DNA of 11,125 nucleotides from an uncultured Clostridia bacterium (GTDB taxonomy: Bacteria; Bacillota_A; Clostridia; Oscillospirales; Oscillospiraceae): contig CAMVIC010000038.1 in the NCBI GenBank assembly GCA_947167435.1, positions 1 through 11,125 of the forward strand, given 5' to 3'. The stretch's first letter is position 1. Every line of letters begins with the position of its first letter. A program made the position numbers and the translations under genes. Shown one piece after another: positions 1 through 7,206 of this stretch. Under the pieces are notes generated by a model. That model worked only from the letters and a program-made list of their open reading frames with translations, was not told where the DNA came from and did no database searches.

Positions 1-749
1 TTCTGCACGCCGGAAGGCAGGCCGTAGCGCACGATCAGACGGAACATTTTCGCGTCGAAGCGCAGCGCACTCAGGTGTACCCGGTATTCCGCGTCGGTGG
101 TAAGCAGACGGCGCAGACACAGCAGCCCGCTGAGAAACTGGGCCAGAATGGTAGCCAGGGCGGCACCGCCCACTCCCGTGTGGAACAGGCCGATGAAGGC
201 CACGTCCAGCACCACGTTCAGCGCAGAGGAGAAAACCAGATAATACAGCGGATGGCGGCTGTCGCCCACCGCCTGCATCACGCCGCGAAGGCTGTTATAC
301 AGCACAAGGCCCAGACTGCCGGCAAAGAAGATCCGGGTGTAGGTGACGGACAGCTCCATCACGTCCTCCGGCGTATCCATCCAGCGCAGCAGCGTCGGCG
401 TCAGCGTAACGCCGATAATGGTCATCAGCAGGCCGGCCGCCAGGCTGAAGATCAGATTGGTGTGAATGGAGGAGGAGAGCTTTTCACGGTCCTGGGCGCC
501 GTAGTAGCGGGAAATCAGCACGCTGGAGCCGGCGGCGATGCCCATGAAAAAACTGATGATGAGATAATTCAGGTTTCCCGTGGCGCTGACTGCCGCCAGA
601 GCGTCGTTGCCCAGCATGCGGCCCACAATCAGCGCGTCGGCGGTGTTGTATAGCTGCTGGAACAGGTTCCCGATAAAGAGGGGGATCGCGAAGCGAATCA
701 TCTGCCCGGCGATGCTGCCCTCGGTCATGCGATAGTCGGAGTGATGCAT
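1..749 (-). CDS. MATE-family efflux transporter, N-terminal part (runs off the window)
   Basis: The 249 visible residues match the N-terminal half of a MATE antiporter, an inner-membrane exporter of drugs or cations driven by Na+ or H+. Seen: a short cytosolic start (MHHSDYRMTEGSIAGQMIRF), then hydrophobic segments with family-typical wording, AIPLFIGNLFQQLYNTADALIVGRMLG (quoted as key residues NLFQQLYNTAD at about 26-36), SATGNLNYLIISFFMGIAAG, and RGVMQAVGDSRHPLYY before another membrane segment. Family members are about 450 residues, so the C-terminal half lies beyond position 1. I chose the ATG at 749; another in-frame ATG is at 728. Neither has a convincing Shine-Dalgarno site, which is unusual here because the other genes have strong ones. 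The gene is transcribed away from rsmI from its own promoter and carries a structured leader motif. Substrate cannot be told from the sequence. Confidence 0.93.
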   Translation of the reverse strand, partial: MHHSDYRMTEGSIAGQMIRFAIPLFIGNLFQQLYNTADALIVGRMLGNDALAAVSATGNLNYLIISFFMGIAAGSSVLISRYYGAQDREKLSSSIHTNLIFSLAAGLLMTIIGVTLTPTLLRWMDTPEDVMELSVTYTRIFFAGSLGLVLYNSLRGVMQAVGDSRHPLYYLVFSSALNVVLDVAFIGLFHTGVGGAALATILAQFLSGLLCLRRLLTTDAEYRVHLSALRFDAKMFRLIVRYGLPSGVQ

Positions 750-774
750 GGCTGTGAATCGACCGCTTTCTGTT

Positions 775-828
775 ATTGCTCCGGCGATAGAACAGCCTGA
801 AACGACAAGGCGGTGCGGCCGGAGCAAT
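775..828 (-). promoter_or_regulatory. Candidate structured leader RNA, copy A (upstream of MATE gene)
   Basis: On the minus strand an 11-nt arm ATTGCTCCGGC (828-818) pairs perfectly with GCCGGAGCAAT (785-775), enclosing 32 nt. The tail AATAAC follows (777-772). A second copy with the same span sits in the leader of the PBP gene (10110-10163). Shared internal words, read on the minus strand, are ACCG, TC(A/G)TTTCA(A/G)GC and CTAT. The element starts 24 nt after the -10 box and ends 25 nt before the MATE start codon, so it should lie at the very 5' end of that mRNA. Function is unknown; I do not recognise it as a named riboswitch class. Confidence 0.55.
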
Positions 829-851
829 CATGATGATAAAATTGCAGGGCT

Positions 852-880
852 ATCTTACCTGTATCCGGCCCGGCTGTCAA
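852..880 (-). promoter_or_regulatory. Sigma-A promoter of the MATE gene
   Basis: Minus strand TTGACA (880-875), a 17-nt spacer and TAAGAT (857-852). The expected transcription start is near 845, giving a leader of roughly 96 nt that contains the 54-nt structured element. The promoter is back to back with the rsmI promoter, the two -35 boxes being only 13 nt apart. Confidence 0.7.
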
Positions 881-893
881 GGGCCGCGTCCCC

Positions 894-922
894 TTGTCAA
901 GCGGCCCGGGATGGGATATAAT
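894..922 (+). promoter_or_regulatory. Sigma-A promoter of the rsmI operon
   Basis: TTGTCA (894-899), 17-nt spacer, perfect TATAAT (917-922). The transcription start should fall near 929, about 25 nt before the rsmI start. The 54-nt leader motif at 775-828 is therefore upstream of this transcript and not part of it. Confidence 0.8.
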
Positions 923-953
923 AATTTAACTATTTACGATTCAGGAGACGGAT

Positions 954-1844
954 ATGGAAGAGCAAAAGGCATTTGGCACCCTTTACATTGTGGCAACCCC
1001 CATCGGCAACTCCCGGGACATGTCGCCCAGGGGGATGCAGATCCTGACGGACGCGGATCTGATCGCCGCCGAGGATACCCGGCGCTCCATGGTGCTGCTG
1101 AACAAGCTCGGCATCCGCAACAAGCTGGTGTCCAACCACAAATTCAACGAATACGGAAAGGCCCGCTCCTTCATCGACGCGATGAAAGAGGGAAAGAGTG
1201 TGGCCGTCATTACTGACGCGGGCACTCCCTGCATCTCCGACCCGGGGAACGAGCTCATCAAGGCGGCCGTGGAGGAGGGAATCCGAGTGGTGGGCGTACC
1301 GGGCTGCTGCGCCGCGGTGAACGCCCTGGCCATCTCCGGCTTTGACCTGAGCGCCTTCGGCTTCTACGGCTTTTTCCCCCGTGAAAACGCGGACCGCCGC
1401 CGCCTGCTGGAAAAGCTGCGGCGGGGGGATATGCGCACCTTCGCCCTGTATGAAAGCCCCAAGCGGATCATGGACCTGGTGGACTTTCTCATTGACGAGG
1501 AGGCGGACGTGCGCCTGTGCCTCTGCAACGACATGACCAAGCTGCACGAGATGTGCTTTCGCGGCACGCCTGCGGAGGTGAAGGAGCAGCTGCTTCAGAA
1601 GGGAAACTACGACAAGGGCGAGTACGCGGTGGTGCTGGAGGTGCAGCCGGGCTATGTGTTCAACAAGGTGGAGCACACGGTCAGCGCGGAGGCCATGCTG
1701 GTGGATGCCATGGTCAGCCGGGGGCTCCGGGCCAGGGACGCGGTGGCGGCGGTACTGGAGGACGTGAACAATTCCTACAGCAAAAACGAGCTGAAGGCCG
1801 CGGCGCTGCGGCTGAAAAAGCTCTTCGGTGACGGCGATGCGTGA
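954..1844 (+). CDS. rsmI: 16S rRNA (cytidine-1402 2'-O) methyltransferase RsmI
   Basis: RsmI 2'-O-methylates C1402 in the decoding centre of 16S rRNA using S-adenosylmethionine; it belongs to the tetrapyrrole-methylase (SPOUT-unrelated) fold. The 296 residues are family length. Visible motifs: GTLYIVATPIGN (8-19), LIAAEDTRR (36-44), the SAM-site signature TDAGTPCISDPG (87-98), and YESPKR (166-171). The usual PGPSA loop reads PGCCA (116-120) here, a mild departure. The start is an ATG with AGGAG at 943-947, 6 nt upstream. It is the first gene of a plus-strand operon and its last 17 nt overlap the next gene, suggesting translational coupling. In Bacillota rsmI is commonly found with other methyltransferase or RNA genes, which fits the neighbour. 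Confidence 0.96.
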   Translation: MEEQKAFGTLYIVATPIGNSRDMSPRGMQILTDADLIAAEDTRRSMVLLNKLGIRNKLVSNHKFNEYGKARSFIDAMKEGKSVAVITDAGTPCISDPGNELIKAAVEEGIRVVGVPGCCAAVNALAISGFDLSAFGFYGFFPRENADRRRLLEKLRRGDMRTFALYESPKRIMDLVDFLIDEEADVRLCLCNDMTKLHEMCFRGTPAEVKEQLLQKGNYDKGEYAVVLEVQPGYVFNKVEHTVSAEAMLVDAMVSRGLRARDAVAAVLEDVNNSYSKNELKAAALRLKKLFGDGDA

Positions 1845-2982
1845 CCGGGAGCTGCGCCTGGAGCTGGAGGCCGCCCTGCCGCAGCTGAGCAAGGCGGTGC
1901 TGAGCCAGCCCATCGACAAGACCGCCGACAGCAGGATTGTCATCCGGCCCGTGGCGCTGAAGGGAAGGCGGGCCTGGCAGGTGGAGCGCTTCCGGGGCGA
2001 CAAGGTCTTTCATCAGAACCTGGAGGAAGAGAGCCTGATGGGAGCCCTGGGGCCGGAGCTTGCCGGCCGCTATCGGCAGGCGCTGATCGTCACCGACGCC
2101 GAGAGCCGGCAGTACAGCCTGAAAACCACGGGCCTTTACAAATGCAGCGCAAGCGCGGCCTCGCTGCCCAGACCGGCAGGGGAGGGGCAGCACAATCGCA
2201 GCAAGGATTATCTGCTGCGGGAAGGGGAGCCGGTGCCCGCCCTGGTGGACCTGGGGGTCTTCACCCCGGACTATCGGGTGGTCAAGGCCCGCTATGACAA
2301 ATACAGGCAGATCAACCGCTTCCTTGAGCTGATTGACCAGGCCTTTGCCCGGGAGAAGCGCAGAGAGCTGACGATTCTGGACTTCGGCTGCGGCAAGAGC
2401 TATCTGACCTTTATCCTCTATTACTATTTCGCCATCCGTCGGGGCATGGACGTGAAGATCATCGGCTACGACCTGAAGGCGGACGTGGTGGAGCACTGCA
2501 ACGCCCTGGCGGAGAAGTACGGCTATACGGGATTGCGCTTCGTCCACGCGGACGTGAGCCGGGACGCTCTCTATGGCGAGCGGGTGGACATGATCGTCAC
2601 CCTTCACGCCTGCGACACCGCCACCGACCATGCCCTGCACTACGCCATCGAGAAGCAGGCGGATTATATTTTTTCCGTGCCCTGCTGCCAGCACGAAATC
2701 AACAGCGCCATCCGCAGGGGCGGAGAGCTGGACGTGTTTATGCGCCACGGCATCGTGAAGGAGCGCATGTCCGCCCTGCTGACCGACTCCATCCGGGCCC
2801 TGGTGCTGGAGGACCTGGGCTATACCGTGGACCTGATTGAGTTTACGGACTTTGAGAATTCGCCCAAGAACCTGATGATCCGTGCCCGCCGCACCGGAAA
2901 GAAGAGCGGCGAGGGCCGCCGTCAGGCCCGGGAGCTGGCCGAGCGCTACGGCTTTACCCAGACCCTGCTGAATTTTTACTGA
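1828..2982 (+). CDS. Class I SAM-dependent methyltransferase, Methyltransf_32-like
   Basis: A 384-residue protein (GTG at 1828; an in-frame ATG at 1837 would give 381). Residues 1-170 form an N-terminal region without motifs I recognise, containing PALVDLGVFTPDYRVVKARYDKYRQINRFLE near 137-167 (key part YDKYRQINRFLE). Then comes a Rossmann methyltransferase: motif I DFGCGKSYL (185-193), GYDLK (213-217) for the SAM ribose, HADV (240-243), then LHACDTATD (259-267) and VPCCQHE (284-290), and a late SPKNLMIRA (345-353). The LHAC-ATD and PCC-H pair resembles the Methyltransf_32/GSTCD and TRM13-like families, so an RNA substrate is plausible but only inferred. No clear ribosome binding site precedes either start; the overlap with rsmI suggests coupled translation. 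The cysteine pair could bind metal. Confidence 0.85.
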   Translation: MTAMRDRELRLELEAALPQLSKAVLSQPIDKTADSRIVIRPVALKGRRAWQVERFRGDKVFHQNLEEESLMGALGPELAGRYRQALIVTDAESRQYSLKTTGLYKCSASAASLPRPAGEGQHNRSKDYLLREGEPVPALVDLGVFTPDYRVVKARYDKYRQINRFLELIDQAFAREKRRELTILDFGCGKSYLTFILYYYFAIRRGMDVKIIGYDLKADVVEHCNALAEKYGYTGLRFVHADVSRDALYGERVDMIVTLHACDTATDHALHYAIEKQADYIFSVPCCQHEINSAIRRGGELDVFMRHGIVKERMSALLTDSIRALVLEDLGYTVDLIEFTDFENSPKNLMIRARRTGKKSGEGRRQARELAERYGFTQTLLNFY

Positions 2983-3023
2983 AGATACTGACCAAAGCTG
3001 ATTGACGGAAGGGAGGAATCACA

Positions 3024-4610
3024 GTGGGCAGCACCATCCGCGACGATGCCAGAGACACCGGACTGCGGCTGCTGAAAAAAGGCCGCCGGGGCCTTCTGCG
3101 CGCTGTGTTCAGCCGTGCGGGACTGATTCTGCTGATGCTGCTGGTGCAGATCGCCCTGCTGGTGTTCCTCTTCCACTATCTGCAGGACTACCTGCCCCAT
3201 GCGGTCACCGTGTCCGGCGTGTTCGCGGCGGTGATGGCGCTGGCGGTGCTCAACGGCGAGCACGACGCCAGCAGCAAAATCACCTGGATTATTGTGATCA
3301 CCACCCTGCCGGTTTTCGGCGCGCTGCTGTTTCTCTATACCCAGAGCGATCTTGGCCACCGGATGCTGAAGCGCCGCTTTGCCCAGGTAACGGAGGACAG
3401 CCGCCAAATGCTGAAGCAGGATGAGGCGGTGGCCGCCCGTCTGGAAAGCGAGGCGCCGGCCCTGAAAAGCCTGGGCACCTATGTAAACCGTACCGGCTGC
3501 TTTCCCGTCTATGCCGGGAACCGGGTGCGCTATTTCCCCCTTGGCGACGCGCTGTTTCCCGCCCTGCTGGAAGAACTGGAGAAGGCGGAAAAAACCATCT
3601 ATCTGGAGTTTTTCATCATTGCCGAGGGCCTCATGTGGGGCAAGGTGCTGGAGATTCTGGCCCGGAAGGCCTCCCAGGGCGTGGACGTACGGCTGATCTA
3701 TGACGGCACCAATGAGTTTTTCACCCTTCCCCGGGACTATCCCAGGCGGCTGGAGGCCCTGGGAATCCGCTGCAAGACCTTCGCGCCCATCCGGCCTTTT
3801 GTTTCCACCCTCTACAATTACCGGGATCACCGGAAGATTCTGGTGATCGACGGGAAAACCGCCTTCAACGGCGGCGTGAACCTGGCCGACGAGTACATCA
3901 ATCGGCAGTCCCGCTTCGGCCACTGGAAGGATTCGGGCGTGATCGTCCACGGCCCGGCGGCCCAGAGCTACACCCTGATGTTCCTGCAGATGTGGAACAT
4001 CGACGAAAAGGAGCCGGACTTTGCCGCCATGGCGGAGCCGCCCGCCCCACAGGAGGAGGCGGTAGGCTTCCTGCTGCCCTACGGCGACTGCCCCCTGGAC
4101 GACGAGCGGGTGGGTGAATGGGTGTATATGGACCTGCTGAACCGGGCAAGACACTATGTGCACATCATGACGCCGTACCTGATCCTGGACGGGGAGATGG
4201 AGACGGCGCTGAGATTTGCTGCAGAGCGGGGCGTGGACGTGCGGCTGATTCTGCCGGGTATCCCGGACAAAAAGCTGCCCTACGCCCTGGCCAAGACCCA
4301 CTATCCGTCCCTGCTGCGCTCCGGGGTGAAGATCTATGAGTACAGCCCGGGCTTTGTCCACGCCAAGTCCTTTGTGGTGGACGGTCAGGAGGCGGTGGTG
4401 GGCACCATCAATCTGGATTACCGCAGCCTGTATCATCATTTTGAGTGTGCCACCTATATGAACGGTGTGGACTGTATCGACCAGATCGAGGCGGACTTTC
4501 AGAAAACCCGGGCTCTGTGCCGGGAAGTGAGCATGGAGACGGTGAAAAAAGAGCGCTGGACGGTGAAGCTGGCGGGCATCCTGATGAAGGTGATCGCGCC
4601 GCTGATGTAG
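3024..4610 (+). CDS. cls: Cardiolipin synthase (phospholipase D family)
   Basis: Membrane enzyme that condenses phosphatidylglycerol into cardiolipin through a phosphohistidine intermediate. Seen in 528 residues: three hydrophobic stretches near 33-52, 61-78 and 86-106, matching the N-terminal membrane anchor of bacterial Cls; then two PLD half-sites, HRKILVID (H269, K271, D276) followed by NGGVN, and HAKSFVVD (H446, K448, D453) followed by GTINLDYRS. YLEFFIIAEG (193-202) is also typical. Both HKD motifs are intact, so it should be active. The GTG at 3024 has GGGAGG at 3011-3016 with a 7-nt gap. It follows the methyltransferase by 41 nt with no terminator between, so it is probably in the same operon. 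The exact head-group donor (PG or CDP-DAG) cannot be decided. Confidence 0.95.
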   Translation: MGSTIRDDARDTGLRLLKKGRRGLLRAVFSRAGLILLMLLVQIALLVFLFHYLQDYLPHAVTVSGVFAAVMALAVLNGEHDASSKITWIIVITTLPVFGALLFLYTQSDLGHRMLKRRFAQVTEDSRQMLKQDEAVAARLESEAPALKSLGTYVNRTGCFPVYAGNRVRYFPLGDALFPALLEELEKAEKTIYLEFFIIAEGLMWGKVLEILARKASQGVDVRLIYDGTNEFFTLPRDYPRRLEALGIRCKTFAPIRPFVSTLYNYRDHRKILVIDGKTAFNGGVNLADEYINRQSRFGHWKDSGVIVHGPAAQSYTLMFLQMWNIDEKEPDFAAMAEPPAPQEEAVGFLLPYGDCPLDDERVGEWVYMDLLNRARHYVHIMTPYLILDGEMETALRFAAERGVDVRLILPGIPDKKLPYALAKTHYPSLLRSGVKIYEYSPGFVHAKSFVVDGQEAVVGTINLDYRSLYHHFECATYMNGVDCIDQIEADFQKTRALCREVSMETVKKERWTVKLAGILMKVIAPLM

Positions 4611-4647
4611 CCGCATTCGGTGTGTTTTCGGAAGGGGAGAGAGACGC

Positions 4648-5412
4648 GTGAACTGGGAATACTGGGAAAAAGAGCTGGCTGCCCTGCCGGGGCGGATCGG
4701 CCTGTATTATCACAACCTTGCCACCGGCGAGGAATGGGGACGGCTCCGGGAGGAGCGCTTTGAGTCCGCCAGCGTCATCAAGCTGCCGGTTTTTGCCGCC
4801 ATCGAGCGGATGGCAGCGGCAGGGGAGGCGGACATGGACGAGCGCCTGGTCTGCCGGGAGGCGGATAAGCTTCCGTCCTGCGGCGCCCTGCGCTATTTCA
4901 GCGGGGAGCCGGAGCTGGATATCCGCAGTCTCTGCCGACTGATGATCGCCCTGTCTGACAATTCCGCCACCAATCTGCTGCTGCGCCGCTTCGGTCTTGA
5001 ACGGCTCAACCGGGAATTTCGCGCCATGGGCCTGGAGCAGAGCCGGCTGGAACGGCTGCTGTTTGACGCGGAAGCCTCTGCCCGGGGACTTGAAAACCGG
5101 GTGACGCCCCGGGAGATGGGATGGCTGCTGGAGCAGATTGCCCGGCGGCGCTTCGTGTCGGAGCAGGTGAGCGAAGAGATCGAGAGCGTGCTGCGCTGTC
5201 AGCAGATCAAGCACAAGATTCCCGGCTACCTGCCCAAGGGCGTGCCGGTAGCCCACAAGACGGGGGAGGACGCGGGCATCACCAACGACGTGGGCATTGT
5301 TTTCGCGCCCAGGCCCTTCGTGCTGTGCTTTCTGGCAAACAAAACAGAGGTGCCCGCAGCGGAGCGCTGCATCCGCGCCCTGTCGCTTGCCCTGTACGAG
5401 GACAACCGATAG
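4648..5412 (+). CDS. Class A beta-lactamase-like serine hydrolase, no signal peptide
   Basis: 254 residues of the penicillin-recognising fold (Beta-lactamase2 type). Visible: SVIK (S42 nucleophile, K45), SDN (103-105) in the context ALSDNSATN, and KTG (204-206) followed by a buried strand pair. The region that should hold the Glu166 general base reads FDAEASARGLENRVTP (139-154). It is shorter than the usual omega loop and I cannot place Glu166 with certainty; D140 or E142 are candidates. The protein starts MNWEYWEKEL with no signal peptide or membrane segment, so as read it is cytosolic, unlike secreted beta-lactamases. GTG at 4648 has GGGGAG at 4634-4639, 8 nt away. Last gene of the operon, 37 nt after cls. 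It could be a true beta-lactamase, a D-Ala peptidase or an esterase; activity on penicillins is not established. Confidence 0.82.
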   Translation: MNWEYWEKELAALPGRIGLYYHNLATGEEWGRLREERFESASVIKLPVFAAIERMAAAGEADMDERLVCREADKLPSCGALRYFSGEPELDIRSLCRLMIALSDNSATNLLLRRFGLERLNREFRAMGLEQSRLERLLFDAEASARGLENRVTPREMGWLLEQIARRRFVSEQVSEEIESVLRCQQIKHKIPGYLPKGVPVAHKTGEDAGITNDVGIVFAPRPFVLCFLANKTEVPAAERCIRALSLALYEDNR

Positions 5413-5447
5413 CAGTTTTCGGTTTCCAGAAAATAGTTATCAGAAGA
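5413..5447 (+). repeat. Degenerate period-7 tract right after the beta-lactamase-like gene
   Basis: Directly after the TAG stop the plus strand reads as five 7-nt units beginning CAG, CGG, CAG, TAG and CAG (CAGTTTT, CGGTTTC, CAGAAAA, TAGTTAT, CAGAAGA). The same word family occurs on the opposite strand past the stop of the convergent gene. Confidence 0.45.
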
Positions 5448-5449
5448 GA

Positions 5450-5478
5450 ACAGGGGCGGCCCGATGGGCCGCCCCTGT
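5450..5478. terminator. Bidirectional hairpin between convergent genes
   Basis: A perfect 13-bp GC-rich stem (5450-5462 with 5466-5478) closed by the loop GAT. It lies between the plus-strand operon and the minus-strand NlpC/P60 gene. The flanks are only weakly T-rich on either strand (TTGCTT on plus, TCTCTT on minus), so it may end both transcripts or protect their 3' ends rather than act as a textbook intrinsic terminator. Confidence 0.7.
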
Positions 5479-5505
5479 TGCTTCAGAGATCTGAAACTGT
5501 CTCTG

Positions 5506-5540
5506 AAAACTGAAAACTATAAACTATAAACTGAAAACTA
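5506..5540 (-). repeat. Five tandem 7-nt units beginning at the NlpC/P60 stop codon
   Basis: On the minus strand the units are TAGTTTT, CAGTTTA, TAGTTTA, TAGTTTT and CAGTTTT; the first three letters of unit one are the stop codon. Consensus (T/C)AGTTT(T/A). The tract lies between the stop and the shared hairpin. Confidence 0.75.
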
Positions 5541-7130
5541 GATAATCCGTCTTGCTTCGTAGCCGCGGGTGGCGTAGTAGCCGGCAAGCTCCGTGGTCAC
5601 AACGCCGGTGGCAGAGTTCTGGGCGTGGACGAAGCGGTTGTTGCCGATGTAAATGCCCACGTGGCCGATGTAGCTGCTTCCGGAGTAGAAGCAGAGAATA
5701 TCGCCCGGCTGCAGGTCGCTGGGATCCACATGAACGCCGTTCTTGGCCTGGTCGGCGGCAACCCGGTTGAGGGTGTAGCCGAAGTGCTTGTACACGTAGT
5801 AGACCAGACCGGAGCAGTCAAAGCCGGTGGAGGGAGAGGTGCCGCCCCAGACGTACTTATAGCCCACGTACTGCAGGGCATAGTCCGCGATCTCGCGGCC
5901 CTTGACGGTGCCGCCCACGCTGTTGCTCTGATACTGACCCTTGGTCACATAGCTGCTGTATACATAGCCTGCCGTGCCCTTGTAGGTGATGGCGGTCCAT
6001 TCGCCCACCGTGCCGGTAATGGTGACGGTGTTGCCGAAGGAAAGCTCACCCAGAATGCCGGAGGACATGGAGGGGGCCGAGCGGAAGCGTACACTGTTGG
6101 CGTTGATGTAGGCGAGGGTGGGGTCTACGGAAACCTGGGTCGCGGTGGAGCCGGGCCAGTAGGCCGGAACCTTGGCGGGGTTGATTTCCACGTTGGAGCT
6201 CACCGAATTCACCCGCGTCCGCTGCACGGTGCTGCGGTAGTTGGTGGGGATCTCCACGTCGTCGAATACGTCCTCGTCCACGCTGACATTGGAGCCGGAG
6301 GGATCGTCTTCGGAGGAAGTGCTGCTCTGGGTGACGGTCACATAAGTGCTGTATACATAGCCGTCCTGTCTGCCGATGCGGCAGTAGGTCCAGTCGCCGG
6401 AAGTACCCAGAATGGTCAGCTTGGTGCCGTAGTCATAGGTGCCCAGAATGCTGCTGCTGGTGGAGGGACCGGAGCGGAAACGCACATAGTCGCCGTTGAT
6501 GAAGCCGGACTTGCCGTCGCCGGTGGAAGAGGATGAGCTGGGGGCGGGGGTGGGATAGGTGCTCACGCCGGATTCGGTGACGGAGCTGATGTTGCTCTCC
6601 ACAGAGCTGCCGCCGCGGGTGGAGGTGGGCGTATCCGAGCCGGTGGGATCGGAGGCCTCCGCTTCCGTGCGGGTGGGGGCAGGGGTGCTGACCGGGACGC
6701 TCACGTTCTCATCCCAGGGTGCCTCCTGACCGGAAGGCCCGTCCGAGGAGGGAGAGAAGCCGGGGTCGTCCACCACCACGTATGCGCTGCCGCCAACCTC
6801 CACCGTGGTGGAGGAGGGCGCTACGGACGCGGCCATGCTGAAGCCGTTGACGCTCTGGGTGCTGACGGACTGACCGGCGGTCAGATAATCGGAATAGATA
6901 TAGCCGCTCACGCCTTGGTACTCTACCGCATACCAGCTGCCGCTGGAATCGGTGACGGTGACCACGGCCCCCTCGGGCAGGCAGTCCAGCACGCGGGATC
7001 CGGAGCCGGGCCCCTCGCGCATATTCACGCCGTTCGTGGTTACGATGGCGCTCTCCGCGAAGGCGGGCATAACCAGCAGGGAACATACCAGCAGAGCGGA
7101 CAGGAGCGTTCGAAACAATTTCTTACGCAT
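5538..7130 (-). CDS. Secreted SH3b-NlpC/P60 cell-wall endopeptidase
   Basis: A 530-residue exported peptidoglycan hydrolase, probably cleaving the stem peptide at the gamma-D-Glu bond as known for NlpC/P60 enzymes. Order: signal peptide 1-25 (MRKK, hydrophobic core, MPAFA cut); SH3b 1 about 28-85; a Ser/Thr/Pro-rich linker 86-205; SH3b 2 about 208-266 (YVRFRSGPS); linker; SH3b 3 about 339-397 (SVRFRSAPS); NlpC/P60 domain 410-530 with nucleophile C439 in FDCSGL, H490 in IGHVGIY and third polar residue H502 in FVHAQ. The catalytic triad looks intact. I start at the ATG at 7130 because it begins the signal peptide and has AAGGA upstream; the reading frame is open to 7292 but that extension is not protein-like. 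The SH3b repeats should bind the wall. It lies downstream of a small gene and a structured leader, and converges on the rsmI operon. Confidence 0.95.
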   Translation of the reverse strand: MRKKLFRTLLSALLVCSLLVMPAFAESAIVTTNGVNMREGPGSGSRVLDCLPEGAVVTVTDSSGSWYAVEYQGVSGYIYSDYLTAGQSVSTQSVNGFSMAASVAPSSTTVEVGGSAYVVVDDPGFSPSSDGPSGQEAPWDENVSVPVSTPAPTRTEAEASDPTGSDTPTSTRGGSSVESNISSVTESGVSTYPTPAPSSSSSTGDGKSGFINGDYVRFRSGPSTSSSILGTYDYGTKLTILGTSGDWTYCRIGRQDGYVYSTYVTVTQSSTSSEDDPSGSNVSVDEDVFDDVEIPTNYRSTVQRTRVNSVSSNVEINPAKVPAYWPGSTATQVSVDPTLAYINANSVRFRSAPSMSSGILGELSFGNTVTITGTVGEWTAITYKGTAGYVYSSYVTKGQYQSNSVGGTVKGREIADYALQYVGYKYVWGGTSPSTGFDCSGLVYYVYKHFGYTLNRVAADQAKNGVHVDPSDLQPGDILCFYSGSSYIGHVGIYIGNNRFVHAQNSATGVVTTELAGYYATRGYEARRII

Positions 7131-7206
7131 TTGAACAGATCCTTCTTTATTGTTTTCTCCGGCAAACGCGAAGGGCGCTGACAATGCAGCGCCTGTCACT
7201 TTGCCA
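7131..7206 (-). promoter_or_regulatory. Structured 5' leader of the NlpC/P60 gene
   Basis: On the minus strand, after the 18-bp hairpin, GGCAAA can pair with TTTGCC and enclose a second stem GGCGCT/AGCGCC with loop GCATTGTC (near 7174-7193). AGAAGGA precedes the ATG. No convincing promoter was found here, so the gene may be read through from the small upstream gene. I looked for the c-di-AMP (ydaO) riboswitch often found before such hydrolases and did not find its conserved core. Confidence 0.35.

Noticed and set aside
775..828. Transposon-derived MITE as the explanation for the paired 54-nt elements
   Set aside because: No target-site duplication or transposase-like ends were seen, and both copies are positioned the same distance after a -10 box and in the same orientation to the gene. 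Not fully excluded without a genome search.
484..831. 115-residue minus-strand frame overlapping the MATE start, with ATG at 831
   Set aside because: It is out of frame with the MATE protein, Arg-rich and without motifs; it starts inside the leader element and lacks a ribosome binding site.
2976..4616. A 546-residue open frame on the minus strand opposite cls, and similar ones opposite rsmI and the methyltransferase (930-2003, 1714-2748)
   Set aside because: His/Gln/Arg-rich shadow translations of GC-rich genes; no family resemblance, and the plus-strand genes are unambiguous.
5506..5540. CRISPR array
   Set aside because: Units are 7 nt with no spacers and no cas genes nearby.
7151..7163. 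A third copy of the 54-nt leader element before the NlpC/P60 gene
   Set aside because: GCCGGAG followed by an A-rich tail is present on the minus strand, but there is no matching CTCCGGC arm at the 32-nt spacing, so the helix cannot form.
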